A DNA stretch of 64,000 bases, from assembly GCF_004352915.1 (NCBI RefSeq), contig NZ_SJSY01000073.1:372001-436000 (forward strand), written 5' to 3'. Under the pieces are notes generated by a model. That model did not search any database, was not told the DNA's origin, and saw only the letters and a program-made list of their open reading frames with translations. The stretch comes from Flavobacterium zhairuonense (GTDB lineage: Bacteria; Bacteroidota; Bacteroidia; Flavobacteriales; Flavobacteriaceae). The position numbers and the translations under genes were made by a program. Shown here piece after piece: positions 8,969 to 18,998 of this stretch (its first letter is position 1; every line of letters begins with the position of its first letter).

Positions 8969-11428
8969 TTATCCAGGGAATTCTCCTCCGCCGTCTCCTT
9001 CTCTTGGAGCTTGATTTTTGTCTCTTTCGCCTTTAGGTTTGTTGAAACGGTATGTAAACGATAAATTGAATTGACGTTTACGGAACTGCATTTCACTATA
9101 AGCTGTCTGGCTTTCAAGTGTTGTAGAATTTTGAAGATACGTATATGATCTCATGATTCTTGAATTGAAAATATCACTGATGTTGAATGCAATAGTTGCT
9201 TTGTCTTTTAAAACATCTTTGCTGAATGCTGTGTTCATTCCAAACATATCTAAGTTTTTCCCTTGAGCTGTTTTTTGTGAACCATTGTAGTTAGCACTTA
9301 ATTGCCAGTCAATTTTGTATGGTAAAGTCAGTTTTGAATTGATTCTTGCAAACCAAGTGTTGGCTTGATTATCAAGGTTTTGTACTACTGTATTGCCGTT
9401 GAAATCAACATAAGTGTTTTCTCCAGTTGTTTTTACGTTGTAAAAGTTGAAGTTACTGTTGATTCTCCAGATTTTAAATGGTGTATAGTTTAATGTGAAT
9501 TCAAAACCAAATTTTTGCTCTTTTCCAAGGTTGATCGGACGGTTTAAGATAACTGGAATACCGTTTACTACATTTCCATTTGGAGTACGAACGAAACTGA
9601 AAACATCTTTTGTGTCTTCAAAATAAGCAGAAGTATTGAACGTTAATTTGTCCCAACGTTTGATATATCCGATATCATATTTATCAGTTAATGACGGATC
9701 TAGATCAGGATTTCCTTGAAAAATATTGATATTACTTGAATAGTTTACCGCTGGATTCATGAAACGTCCTCTAGGTCTTGTCAAACGCTTGCTGTAACTA
9801 GCTGAAAAACTGCTTTGATCTGAAAGTTCATAACTAATAAATGCGCTTGGGAATAAGTTGTTGTATTTTTTAGTATTGAAGTCATTCGTCTCTAATAAGT
9901 TTACGTGAATATTTGTATCCTCCCAACGAAGTCCAAATAAGTAAGAGAATTTATTTACTTTGAAACCATATTGTGTGTAAAGTGCATTAATGTTTTCTTT
10001 GTATTCTAACGTATTTGACAGATTTGGATCTTTAGCGCCATTTTCATCAGTTACAAAATATTCGTTATTCAAATCACCAAAGCTTCCTTTATAACCAGCC
10101 TCAAACTGACTTCCTTTTCCTAATGGCAAAACGTAATCTGCTTGAAACAATACTTGTTTTTGAACCTGATTGTTTAATGTAGTGTTGTAATTTGGAGAAG
10201 CAGTAATGGTACTGTTGCTGTCGTCATCATTTTTTGAAATTGATAGATCGGCAGTAAGTTTGTGACCTTTATCGTTGAAGTTTTTGATCAAATTCGAAGT
10301 ATATTCCACATTTTGACTTCCTGTATTACCATCATTTAAACGGAAAGAAGTTCCGGTGAAAGCGTGAGCAGCATCGTAATTGTAATAATTGATTAAATCT
10401 CTGGTATCACCTGAATTTTTTTGATAGTTAATAGCATTTGTCCAATACGTGTTTGGTGCTACAGTCCATTCGATTCCCGCTCTTCCATTAAAACCGTCAG
10501 ATTCTCTTTTTGTATCACGATCTTCATCAAGGAAACCTTTAGGAGTTCCATCAGCGTTTAAATATTCAGTGTTAGTCAAACCAGCACCTTCATTTGTTCT
10601 GTGATTGTATCCTAAAGTTGTAAAGTAGTTTAATTTTTCAGTTTTATAGTTCAAATTACCGCTTAATCCGTAAGTTTCAGGAATGCCTGTTGAAGCGATA
10701 AAAGTTCCGTTGAAACCTTGATTTTTTCCTTTTTTAAGGATGATATTGATTAATCCAGATCCACCTTCAGCATCATAACGAGCAGATGGATTGGTGATAA
10801 CTTCTACTTTGTCAATTGCATCAGCAGGAAGTTGGCGTAAAGCTTCGGCAATATTAATAGCGTTTGAAGGTCTTCCATCAATCAAAATTCTAATATTATC
10901 GCTTCCTCTCAAGCTTACATTACCTTCAGTATCAACAGAAACAGATGGGACATTGTCAAGAACGTCGCTTACAGTTCCTCCTTTTACCATCATATCTTGA
11001 CCAACACTGTAAACTTTTTTATCTAGTTTTATTTCTACAGTCGATTTTTCTGCACGAACCACAACTTCATTCAATTGTGCTGCATCTTCTGATAAATTTA
11101 CAACGCCTAAATTAGTATCACCAGAAATGTTTTTTCCTTTGATTTCAGTTGATTTAAACGAAATGAATTCTACTTTGATATCATAAGTTCCAGGTGCTAC
11201 AGCTACTTCGAATTCACCTTTTGGGTTGGTGATTCCGCCAGCAACAACTTTTGTGTCGTTTGGTGCCATAAGCGAGATTGTAGCGTATTCAAGTGGTTGT
11301 TTGCTAACTTTTTCGAAAACTTTTCCAGTAACTTTTACCTTGTTTTTACCAGGAGGTGCCTGTTGTGCATAGTTGTAAAAACTTGCAAAAAAAAGAACAA
11401 GCAATACAGCAAATTTGATTTTTTTCAT
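8969..11428 (-). CDS. TonB-dependent receptor-like outer membrane beta-barrel protein
   Basis: I place the start at 11428 because MKKIKFAVLLVLFFASFYNYAQ is a clean signal peptide; upstream in-frame Met codons exist. After it comes a carboxypeptidase-regulatory-like beta sandwich (VTGKVFEKVSKQPLEYATI, about residues 32-115), then a plug with GTVSDVLDNVPSVSVDTEGNV-type sequence and the LIDGRPS motif, then a long beta-barrel rich in Tyr and Asn. This is the outer-membrane beta-barrel family common in Bacteroidota (OMP_b-brl type). No SusD partner is adjacent, so it is not a standard SusCD pair. Cargo unknown. The extreme C-terminus is Gly/Glu rich, not the usual aromatic ending. Confidence 0.85.
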   Translation of the reverse strand: MKKIKFAVLLVLFFASFYNYAQQAPPGKNKVKVTGKVFEKVSKQPLEYATISLMAPNDTKVVAGGITNPKGEFEVAVAPGTYDIKVEFISFKSTEIKGKNISGDTNLGVVNLSEDAAQLNEVVVRAEKSTVEIKLDKKVYSVGQDMMVKGGTVSDVLDNVPSVSVDTEGNVSLRGSDNIRILIDGRPSNAINIAEALRQLPADAIDKVEVITNPSARYDAEGGSGLINIILKKGKNQGFNGTFIASTGIPETYGLSGNLNYKTEKLNYFTTLGYNHRTNEGAGLTNTEYLNADGTPKGFLDEDRDTKRESDGFNGRAGIEWTVAPNTYWTNAINYQKNSGDTRDLINYYNYDAAHAFTGTSFRLNDGNTGSQNVEYTSNLIKNFNDKGHKLTADLSISKNDDDSNSTITASPNYNTTLNNQVQKQVLFQADYVLPLGKGSQFEAGYKGSFGDLNNEYFVTDENGAKDPNLSNTLEYKENINALYTQYGFKVNKFSYLFGLRWEDTNIHVNLLETNDFNTKKYNNLFPSAFISYELSDQSSFSASYSKRLTRPRGRFMNPAVNYSSNINIFQGNPDLDPSLTDKYDIGYIKRWDKLTFNTSAYFEDTKDVFSFVRTPNGNVVNGIPVILNRPINLGKEQKFGFEFTLNYTPFKIWRINSNFNFYNVKTTGENTYVDFNGNTVVQNLDNQANTWFARINSKLTLPYKIDWQLSANYNGSQKTAQGKNLDMFGMNTAFSKDVLKDKATIAFNISDIFNSRIMRSYTYLQNSTTLESQTAYSEMQFRKRQFNLSFTYRFNKPKGERDKNQAPREGDGGGEFPG

Positions 11429-11523
11429 TGTTATTTTTGGTTTCATTTGCTCTTTAGACACCAAATATGGCTCCAGGTTTAAAGCGGAAATCACAAAAAA
11501 ATGTTAATTTGACTAATTTGTAA

Positions 11524-11868
11524 TTAGTCTAAAAAGTTGGCTACTAAATCTAGATCTCTCCCAATGATGGCTTTGCCGTCTTTAACGACAATTGGGCGTT
11601 CTATCAAAATTGGATTTTCTACCATTGCTTGGATGATTTCATCGTTGCTCAGATTTTTTCCTTTATAATTTTCAATCCAAATTTTTTCTTTAACACGTAC
11701 TAATTGAATAGGTTCCAAGCTTAGTTTTTTTAGCAATTCTTTTAACTCATCAGAGTTTGGTGTCTCAGTCAAATATGGGATAATTTCAAACTCTTGTTTT
11801 GACTGATCGATAAAAGCCAAACAGCTTCTTGATTTTCCGCAACGAGGATTATGGTAAATTTGTATCAT
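11524..11868 (-). CDS. arsC: ArsC/Spx-family thioredoxin-fold protein (arsenate reductase, glutaredoxin type)
   Basis: The 114-residue protein starts MIQIYHNPRCGKSRSC, the ArsC active-site strand with catalytic Cys10 and a second Cys16. The RPIVV motif near residue 91 holds the cis-Pro and Arg that bind the oxyanion in ArsC. The family reduces arsenate using glutathione/glutaredoxin or acts as a related redox protein (YffB). No arsenite pump or ArsR is beside it, so a real role in arsenic resistance is uncertain. Confidence 0.8.
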   Translation of the reverse strand: MIQIYHNPRCGKSRSCLAFIDQSKQEFEIIPYLTETPNSDELKELLKKLSLEPIQLVRVKEKIWIENYKGKNLSNDEIIQAMVENPILIERPIVVKDGKAIIGRDLDLVANFLD

Positions 11869-11979
11869 TTTGTTATATTTAAATATTGTAAGATAGTTAA
11901 CGCAAAAAATAGGTATTTTCGCAGTGCCAAAAGTACTACTTACTTATTAAACTGAATTCTCATTTTAAAATTATATTAC

Positions 11980-12897
11980 ATGTTTTTAGAACAAGGAATT
12001 AAACCTTATAATAAATTTTATCTGTATCTGATCGGGTCAGTTATTATCATAGCCGCTTCGTTTGTTGGTCAAATTCCGCTTTCTGTGGCAGTTCTTTATT
12101 CTAGTTTTAAAAATAAAACAGAAATTCCAACACAAGAAGATGCAGTTTTGAAAGTATTTGAACCAAACTTGACTTTGTTTTTGGTTATGATTTCTTTTGT
12201 TTTTGCGTTTGCAGGGGTTTATTTTGTTGTAAAATACCTGCACAAGCAGACACTTTTGTCGGTCACAACGTCAAGAAAAAAAGTAGATTGGAATCGTATT
12301 TTGTTTTCATTTATTGTCTGGGCCATTTTTTCAAGTTTGAGTTTTTGGGTAGTTTATTTGAAGGATCCTGAAAATTTTATATGGAATTTTAAATTGGTTC
12401 CTTTTTTGATTTTGATTGTAATTGCAACATTGCTTATTCCAATACAAACCAGTACAGAGGAATATGTTTTCAGAGGTTATTTGATGCAAGGTTTTGCCAA
12501 TTTGGCCAAAAATAGATGGTTTCCTTTAATGATGACTTCTCTAATTTTTGGATCGATGCATATTTTTAATCCTGAGGTAGCAAAAATGGGTTACATTATT
12601 ATGTTTTATTACATCGGGACGGGTTTGTTTTTAGGTATTATTACGCTGATGGATGAAGGAATAGAATTGGCTCTTGGTTTTCATGCTGCAAATAATTTGA
12701 CTGGAGCTTTGCTAGTAACATCAGATTGGACGGTTTTTCAGACGCATTCCATTTTCAAAGATATGTCTGAACCTTCGGCAGGACTTGATGTGATACTGCC
12801 TGTGGTAATTGTTTATCCGATACTGTTGCTTATTTTCAGCAAAAAATATAAATGGACAAATTGGAAAGAAAAATTGACTGGTAACATAAATATTTAA
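11980..12897 (+). CDS. CPBP-family intramembrane glutamic endopeptidase
   Basis: About seven to eight hydrophobic segments alternate with short charged loops. The defining motifs are EEYVFRG at about residues 159-165 (paired Glu plus Arg), a His in GSMHIFN near 193, and FHAANN near 234. This family (PF02517, CAAX protease/bacteriocin processing) cleaves within the membrane. It ends 21 bases before the menE start and probably shares its transcript. Substrate unknown. Confidence 0.85.
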   Translation: MFLEQGIKPYNKFYLYLIGSVIIIAASFVGQIPLSVAVLYSSFKNKTEIPTQEDAVLKVFEPNLTLFLVMISFVFAFAGVYFVVKYLHKQTLLSVTTSRKKVDWNRILFSFIVWAIFSSLSFWVVYLKDPENFIWNFKLVPFLILIVIATLLIPIQTSTEEYVFRGYLMQGFANLAKNRWFPLMMTSLIFGSMHIFNPEVAKMGYIIMFYYIGTGLFLGIITLMDEGIELALGFHAANNLTGALLVTSDWTVFQTHSIFKDMSEPSAGLDVILPVVIVYPILLLIFSKKYKWTNWKEKLTGNINI

Positions 12898-12918
12898 GAA
12901 TCTTTTAATTTTATAATC

Positions 12919-13962
12919 ATGACACAGTTAACACATAAGAATGTACATAATTATTTTAAAATCAACGGATATCATTTAAATGCAAAAGATTTATGCCGTG
13001 TTGGATACAGCTTTATAAAAGAAGGTGATATTTATGAGCGAGCAATAGGTGAATTTCTTTTAGACTGGTTTGATAATAAAGATTATATCGAAATGACTAC
13101 TTCGGGAACTACTGGACTTCCTAAATTAGTCAGATTAGAAAAGCAGGCAATGATTCAATCGGCTTTGGCAACGGGTGATTTTTTTGGTTTGGAGCCAGGT
13201 GATCGAGCTTTGCTGTGTTTGCCAACGCAATTTATTGCTGGAAAAATGATGCTTGTGAGAAGTCTGATTTTAGGTCTTGATATCGATGTGAAAGCACCAA
13301 GCACAGAGCCTTTGGCTTTTAATTCAGAAAAATATGATTTTGTCGCAATGGTTCCGCTGCAGGTTCAAAATTCTATTGATAAACTGAAAAATGTTAAAAA
13401 GCTAATTATTGGTGGTGCCAAAATCGATTCGGCTCTTGAAGCAGAATTGTTAAAACTAAATGGCGAAATATATGAGACGTATGGAATGACGGAAACCATT
13501 ACGCACATTGCGGCCAAAAAGGTTGGAGAAAGTGCTTTTTCAATTTTGCCAAATGTAAAAATTGAAAAAGATGATCGCGGTTGTCTTGTGATTTATGTTT
13601 CATCTATTTCTGATGAGCCAATTGTTACTAATGATTTGGTTGAATTGATAAATGACCAAAAATTTGTTTTCTTAGGAAGAATCGATAATGTGATCAATAG
13701 TGGAGGAGTGAAGCTGATTCCTGAACAGATTGAAGCGAAATTAATTGGGAAAATTCCAAATCGATTTTTTGTAACTGGAGTTCCCGATTCTATTTTGGGA
13801 GAAAAGCTGATTTTGGTAATCGAAGGTGAAAAACAAGAATTTACTCCAGATTTTTTTGATGTTTTAGGAAAATTCGAGAAGCCAAAAGAAATTGTTTTTG
13901 TTCCGAAATTTAAAGAAAATGAAAACGGAAAATTGCTGAGAAAACCATCTTTACAATCGTAA
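12919..13962 (+). CDS. menE: o-Succinylbenzoate-CoA ligase
   Basis: This short acyl-adenylate enzyme (347 residues) has the AMP-binding P-loop TTSGTTGLPK near residue 60, ETYGMTET near residue 184 and FLGRIDNVINSGG, where Asp contacts the ribose. The compact size and FIAGKMMLVRS segment are typical of Bacteroidota MenE. The reaction makes o-succinylbenzoyl-CoA for menaquinone, the respiratory quinone of flavobacteria. It follows the CPBP protease gene closely; other men genes are not in the window. Confidence 0.85.
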   Translation: MTQLTHKNVHNYFKINGYHLNAKDLCRVGYSFIKEGDIYERAIGEFLLDWFDNKDYIEMTTSGTTGLPKLVRLEKQAMIQSALATGDFFGLEPGDRALLCLPTQFIAGKMMLVRSLILGLDIDVKAPSTEPLAFNSEKYDFVAMVPLQVQNSIDKLKNVKKLIIGGAKIDSALEAELLKLNGEIYETYGMTETITHIAAKKVGESAFSILPNVKIEKDDRGCLVIYVSSISDEPIVTNDLVELINDQKFVFLGRIDNVINSGGVKLIPEQIEAKLIGKIPNRFFVTGVPDSILGEKLILVIEGEKQEFTPDFFDVLGKFEKPKEIVFVPKFKENENGKLLRKPSLQS

Positions 13963-13974
13963 AAATTCCAATAT

Positions 13975-14022
13975 AAAAAATCCCAAATTTCAATAACTAC
14001 GATTGAAATTTGGGATTTTTTT
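13975..14022. terminator. Terminator after menE
   Basis: The arms AAAAAATCCCAAATTTCAAT and ATTGAAATTTGGGATTTTTT are a perfect 20-base inverted repeat around AACTACG and end in T residues. Confidence 0.85.
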
Positions 14023-14032
14023 GCGTTTAATT

Positions 14033-14175
14033 GTGTAGTCCCTACGGGACAAATATGTCTTGCCGATTATTTTTCTTTCAATATTAAATCTCTACGAGAT
14101 ACTCCGTTAGGAGTAAAATATTGGTAGAAAAACATATATAAACAATATAAAATATCCCGTAGGGATTATACAAAC
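14033..14175. repeat. MITE/REP-like element with CCCTACGGGA ends
   Basis: TAGTCCCTACGGGAC at the left and ATCCCGTAGGGATTA at the right form terminal inverted repeats about 140 bases apart. Between them are two shorter palindromes, CTCTACGAGA and ACTCCGTTAGGAGT. No reading frame is present. This resembles non-autonomous REP-type repeats of flavobacterial spacers. A further AAATCCCAAATTCC / GGAATTTGGGATTT inverted repeat follows at 14185-14229. Confidence 0.65.
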
Positions 14176-14249
14176 AGTTTAAATGACAAATCCCAAATTC
14201 CATTTCAAAATTGGAATTTGGGATTTGTCAGTATTAGGATTTAATTCTT

Positions 14250-15464
14250 TTATTTTTTACGTTCTAAAAGTGCCATATAGAATCCATCAAAACCAGATTC
14301 TGAAGCCAACATTTTTCTGTCTTCAATAAATTTGAATTGTTGTCCGATTTCAGTTTTCAGGAATTTCTCAACCTGCTCTTGATTTTCAGAAGGCAAAACA
14401 GAACAAGTTGCATAAACTAATTTTCCGCCCGGTTTTACAATTTTAGAATAACTTTCTAAAACTTCGCTCTGCACTTTACGAATATTATCGATAAATTCAG
14501 GTTGCAATTTCCATTTTGAATCAGGGTTTCTTTTCAAAACACCTAATCCGCTACAAGGAGCATCGATCAAAACACGATCTGCTTTTTCATGCAATTTTTT
14601 GATCACTTTCGTGCTGTCGATAATTCGGTATTCAATATTAAAAGCGCCATTTCTTTTAGCTCTCAATTTTAATTGCTTCAATTTGCTTTCATACAAATCC
14701 ATTGCAATCAATTGGCCTTTATTGTTCATTAACGAAGCCATGTGCAATGTTTTTCCACCTGCTCCAGCGCATGTGTCAACCACACGCATTCCTGGCTGCA
14801 CATCTAAGAAACCGGCAACTAGTTGCGAGTTGGCATCTTGAACTTCAAATAAGCCTTCCTTAAAAGCATCTGTCAAGAATACATTTGCTCTTTCTTTTAA
14901 AACTAAAGCTTCTGGCTGATCTTTTAAATACTCGGTTTCGATATTTAAATCCATCAGTGTGTTTCTTAAACTTTCTTTAGTTCCTTTAAGAGTATTGGTT
15001 CTTAAAATAACTTTAGCCGGTTGGTTTTGAGCTGCAATTTCTTTTGCCCAAACTTTTTCGCCTAATTCTTTCACGCCCAATTCATCCATCCAATCCGGAA
15101 TAGATTCTTTTAAAGCTCTGACTTTTGAAAGTTCATCAAAACGGCCTTTTATTTTTCTTTCAGGAGTTCCTTCTAATTGTCTCCAATCTGGAATTGGATA
15201 GCCTCTTAAAACTGCCCAAACTGCAAACATTCTCCATAAGTTCTCTCTGTCGTAAGGTTCTTTTACTTCGGCAATTTCTGCATACAGACGTTTCCAGCGA
15301 ACAATTTCGTATATGGTTTCAGCAACAAACTTCCTGTCAGAACTTCCCCAACGTTTGTCTTTTTTTAATGCTCTAGCTACCACTTTATCTGCATATTCCC
15401 CTTCGTTGAAAATAGCATTTAAAGAATCGATGGTAGTATAAACTAAATTTCTGTGTAATCTCAT
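14250..15464 (-). CDS. RsmB/RsmF-type RNA m5C methyltransferase
   Basis: The C-terminal half is a NOL1/NOP2/Sun methyltransferase: SAM loop VVDTCAGAGGKT near residue 228, DAPCSGLGVLKR near 300 and YATCSVLPSENQEQV near 352. The two Cys residues are the general and catalytic thiols that methylate cytosine C5 in rRNA. The N-terminal half is a helical NusB-like/RNA-binding region (WKRLYAEIAE). Length 404 fits the RsmB-like group. Target cytosine cannot be told from sequence. It is a single gene. Confidence 0.85.
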   Translation of the reverse strand: MRLHRNLVYTTIDSLNAIFNEGEYADKVVARALKKDKRWGSSDRKFVAETIYEIVRWKRLYAEIAEVKEPYDRENLWRMFAVWAVLRGYPIPDWRQLEGTPERKIKGRFDELSKVRALKESIPDWMDELGVKELGEKVWAKEIAAQNQPAKVILRTNTLKGTKESLRNTLMDLNIETEYLKDQPEALVLKERANVFLTDAFKEGLFEVQDANSQLVAGFLDVQPGMRVVDTCAGAGGKTLHMASLMNNKGQLIAMDLYESKLKQLKLRAKRNGAFNIEYRIIDSTKVIKKLHEKADRVLIDAPCSGLGVLKRNPDSKWKLQPEFIDNIRKVQSEVLESYSKIVKPGGKLVYATCSVLPSENQEQVEKFLKTEIGQQFKFIEDRKMLASESGFDGFYMALLERKK

Positions 15465-15554
15465 TTCTATAATTTGAATTGCAAAGGTACTATTAATTGA
15501 TTGAAAGTTAAATTTTTAATTCAGATTGTGCATTTGACTTTCATTTGAAAAGAA

Positions 15555-15603
15555 AAAAACACTCTGATAAAGTTTTAAAAGAGTGTTTTTTTTTTTTTTT
15601 TTT
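15555..15603 (-). terminator. Terminator with an 18-base homopolymer tract after kup
   Basis: AAACACTCT and AGAGTGTTT arms enclose a 14-base loop; on the plus strand the right arm continues into about 18 T residues. As the kup gene is on the minus strand and ends just above, the hairpin can end transcripts from either side. The homopolymer is a likely assembly or slippage weak point. Confidence 0.7.
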
Positions 15604-15622
15604 TGAAATATTTTATAAACAG

Positions 15623-17599
15623 TTAGTTTTTTATAATTCGGGTCAAACCAATGTTTTCTGGAGCATGAAGCACCATCGGGAATTTCTCAATTTTAACCGA
15701 ACTGCTGTCTAATCCAAATGCTCTTTCTTCAGACAAACTCAGTTTTTTGATGAAGAAATAAGAGTTCATGATAATATTTTCGTGCCATCTTAAATCATTG
15801 TCGTTTGATAGGAATTTCTCAGACAATACAAATTTGAAGTCTCCAATAATATTGTTTTTATTAAGAGATTCATAACGGCTGGTAATATCCACTTCGCCAC
15901 GTTTTACCATGTCGCGAATAACTTCCCTAAACATTAAATTGATTTTTGTTGGCTCTCTAAATCCTAAATTAAAGTCAATTCTGTAAATGTCGTCTTTAGC
16001 GATTTCAGTTACTTTGTATTCTGTTTTATAAGGTTCAGAAAGTACATTTACGTGTACGAACCAATAAATGTCAGCTCTTTTTGGACGTTTTTGCAAAATC
16101 GAATAAATTACTTTTTCCTCCAACTCATCTGTACGATTAGCATTTGTCATGTAAACCAAATGCGTTGCGTATTTTGGAATAGATAAATCTCTGCTCAGTT
16201 CAACTAATACTTTTTTGTAGTCGTCGATTTTGATCACTTTAGTATAGTTTTTATTGATTTTCTTAGCCAAATACCAAATCGTCATAATTGAAATCAAAAG
16301 CATCGCAATGATTAAAGTAACATAACCGCCTTCTGCAAATTTGGTGATATTGGCAAATAAGAAGCTGAATTCAATCAATAGATAAATCGTGATCAATGGA
16401 ACCATAAAATACAGTTTTACACGTTTCATGATTAAGTAATAATTCAGCAAAATTGTAGTCATGATCATGCATAGAATAATGGCAAGACCATAGGCGTGCT
16501 CCATATTTCCTGATTTTTCAAAGTGTAATACAATTCCAATACAACCAAAAAGCAATAACCAGTTGATTGACGGAATGTACAATTGTCCTTTAACTTCAGT
16601 TGGATATTTTATTTTTACTTTTGGCCAGAAATTCAAACGCATTGCTTCATTGATCAAGGTAAACGAACCACTGATAAGCGCTTGAGATGCAATTACCGCC
16701 GCTAAAGTTGCTACCACAATTCCGAATGGAAGAAACCAATGAGGCATGATCAAGTAAAATGGGTTTCCATTTTCACCACCTAATTGTTGCAACGTGCTTC
16801 CTTCATGATGAATTAAATATGCCGCTTGACCAAAATAGTTTAATACTAATGTTGCTTTAACAAAAATCCAGCTTATTCTGATGTTTTTTCTTCCGCAGTG
16901 TCCCATATCTGAGTACAAAGCCTCAGCTCCTGTTGTACAAAGGAATACGAAACCTAGAACAAAAAAACCGTCAGGATGAATTGATAATAAATGATAAGCG
17001 TAATAAGGATTTATCGCTTTGATTACTTCTGGATGATAAAAAATTTGAATTGCTCCCAAAGTTCCAAGCATTGCAAACCAGATCAACATCATTGGTGCGA
17101 AAAATTTACCAACCAATTTTGTTCCAAATTGCTGAATGGTAAACAAAATAACTAAGATCGTTATTACAATATAGATAATGGTTTGGGTTTCCATTGTAGG
17201 GTAGAAGGCCCTGATTCCTTCAACGGCTGATGAAATTGAAATGGGCGGTGTAATGATTCCGTCGGCAAGCAAGGCACTACCTCCAATAATGGCGGGCACA
17301 ATGAGCCATTGGATTTTTGTTTTTTTAACTAAAGCATAAAGTGCAAAAATTCCACCTTCACCATGATTGTCAGCACTTAAAGTTATAAGTACATACTTTA
17401 TTGTAGTTTGCAGCGTTAAAGTCCAAAAGACACAGGAAATACCTCCTAAAACAATATCCGAATTAATAGCATATTCACCAAGAATGGCTTTCATTACATA
17501 CAACGGAGAAGTACCAATATCTCCATAAATGATTCCTAATGTGATCAATAGACCACCAATAGACAACTTACTGTGTAAGTTTTTATGCGCTGCGCTCAT
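15623..17599 (-). CDS. kup: KUP-family potassium uptake protein
   Basis: The N-terminal membrane domain has about twelve hydrophobic segments and the family's first-helix motif GIIYGDIGTSPLYV at residues 23-36. ADGIITPPISISSAVEG and NHGEGGIFALYAL are further KUP/HAK/KT motifs. The last roughly 180 residues are the cytoplasmic C-terminal domain. Length 658 is normal. The protein imports K+ with protons. Single gene with a strong downstream terminator. Confidence 0.93.
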   Translation of the reverse strand: MSAAHKNLHSKLSIGGLLITLGIIYGDIGTSPLYVMKAILGEYAINSDIVLGGISCVFWTLTLQTTIKYVLITLSADNHGEGGIFALYALVKKTKIQWLIVPAIIGGSALLADGIITPPISISSAVEGIRAFYPTMETQTIIYIVITILVILFTIQQFGTKLVGKFFAPMMLIWFAMLGTLGAIQIFYHPEVIKAINPYYAYHLLSIHPDGFFVLGFVFLCTTGAEALYSDMGHCGRKNIRISWIFVKATLVLNYFGQAAYLIHHEGSTLQQLGGENGNPFYLIMPHWFLPFGIVVATLAAVIASQALISGSFTLINEAMRLNFWPKVKIKYPTEVKGQLYIPSINWLLLFGCIGIVLHFEKSGNMEHAYGLAIILCMIMTTILLNYYLIMKRVKLYFMVPLITIYLLIEFSFLFANITKFAEGGYVTLIIAMLLISIMTIWYLAKKINKNYTKVIKIDDYKKVLVELSRDLSIPKYATHLVYMTNANRTDELEEKVIYSILQKRPKRADIYWFVHVNVLSEPYKTEYKVTEIAKDDIYRIDFNLGFREPTKINLMFREVIRDMVKRGEVDITSRYESLNKNNIIGDFKFVLSEKFLSNDNDLRWHENIIMNSYFFIKKLSLSEERAFGLDSSSVKIEKFPMVLHAPENIGLTRIIKN

Positions 17600-17732
17600 G
17601 TTATTTTTATAAAAGACGGTTGCAAATTTACTGTTTTAAAACAAATTAGCAGCAATTATAAATAAAAAGATAAAAAAAAGCACAATCGGTAAATTGTGCT
17701 CTGTTTTTTTATTTAGAAATGTGATTTTGATA

Positions 17733-18998
17733 TTAGCCTCTTCTGCCACCACCTCCGCGTGATCCACTTTCTCTTTGTGGCTGTCCGCCTCTTGATTCTT
17801 GGCTCATTCTTGGTGCTTCAGCGCGTTGTGTGTTTTGCGGTCTTGAACTGTAAGATCTGTTCTCAGAGTTTCCTCTGTTTTCAGAATAATTTCTTGAAGG
17901 CTCGCTTCTTTGTACAGAAACAGGTCTGTCGCTGTTTGAATTATTCATAGGGCTTCTTCTGTTTTCAGAATAACTTCTAGGTGCATCATTGTTTTGTGAA
18001 GCGGTTCTATCAGTATAGTTTCTGTTGTCTGAATTATTTCTGCTGTAATCTGATCTTGACGGAGTCGCAACAGGAGCAGTATTTTCTCTATTACTCATTG
18101 TAGGACGACTTGAGTTGTTGTAATTTCTGTCTGTATTTCTATCAGAACCATAACCATAACTTCTGTTAGATACTCTATTTTCTCCATATTGAGGTCTTCC
18201 GGCACTAGATCTTACTGGATTGTTGCTGTTTTGAGATGCAGTGTAAGGTCTGCTAGTCACTCTTCTTTGATCCAATTCATATCTGTTGTTCACATTACTG
18301 TGTCTTTCAGCAAAACTATAATTAGGTCTCATTCTTTCGTAGCCATAAGTACGTCTTGATGCATAAATTGTAGGCGCAACATAGCTTCTTCTGTAATTTA
18401 CATAGTTGTAGCTGTAGTTTGCGTTAATGCAAATGTTTACGTTGTTTCTATATCTGTAAACAGGATAAGGTCTCCATGCTGTATAATATGTTGGATAGTA
18501 ACCCCAATACCATGTTGAGCAATAAGGTCTGTAGTTTGTAACCCAAAATGAACTATAGATTACTGGAACAACATTGTAAACAGGCTCATAAATGTAGTTT
18601 GCGCCATACAAATAACTGTTTCCAACTACCTGAACGCTAACTTTGTTGTAATTGTCTCTTTCTACGTCAATTGTTGCAACGTCTTGATAAACATCGCGGT
18701 CTAAAACAGCTTGAATAATTACAACGTGAGTTCTGTTTTCTACAGATTCGATTACACGTAAATAATCAACCTGATCGTCGCCATTTAAGTCAAGATTTGA
18801 TATTTGATATTTTGGGTCATTTAATCTTCTTTCAAAATCTTGAAGATTTGCTGATTCCCCAAACATCGAAGCAACTGCTCTTAAATCTAAGTTGTCGCTG
18901 ATGTCTGAATTTTTTGCATAAACAGTCGCTTGGTTTTGTGCAGAACAAGAACTAAGTCCGATCGTTAAAAATGCTAGTATAAGTAGGTGCGCTTTCAT
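17733..18998 (-). CDS. Low-complexity lipoprotein rich in Asn, Arg, Ser and Tyr
   Basis: I chose the start at 18998 because MKAHLLILAFLTIGLSSCS is a lipoprotein signal peptide with lipobox LSSC; an upstream Met is unlikely. Residues about 55-75 (LDLNGDDQVDYLRV) look like a single EF-hand/dockerin-type calcium loop in a folded N-terminal domain. A Tyr/Trp-rich stretch (WYWGYYPTYY) follows, then about 220 residues of disordered sequence dominated by N, R, S, Y and ending in GSRGGGGRRG. It probably sits in the outer membrane or periplasm. I do not recognise a function. Confidence 0.75.
   Translation of the reverse strand: MKAHLLILAFLTIGLSSCSAQNQATVYAKNSDISDNLDLRAVASMFGESANLQDFERRLNDPKYQISNLDLNGDDQVDYLRVIESVENRTHVVIIQAVLDRDVYQDVATIDVERDNYNKVSVQVVGNSYLYGANYIYEPVYNVVPVIYSSFWVTNYRPYCSTWYWGYYPTYYTAWRPYPVYRYRNNVNICINANYSYNYVNYRRSYVAPTIYASRRTYGYERMRPNYSFAERHSNVNNRYELDQRRVTSRPYTASQNSNNPVRSSAGRPQYGENRVSNRSYGYGSDRNTDRNYNNSSRPTMSNRENTAPVATPSRSDYSRNNSDNRNYTDRTASQNNDAPRSYSENRRSPMNNSNSDRPVSVQRSEPSRNYSENRGNSENRSYSSRPQNTQRAEAPRMSQESRGGQPQRESGSRGGGGRRG

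Noticed and set aside
8969..11428. SusC/SusD polysaccharide utilisation locus
   Set aside because: Neither barrel gene (8969 or 60735) has a SusD-like gene next to it, and the chitinase and GH42 genes are far away and separately transcribed.
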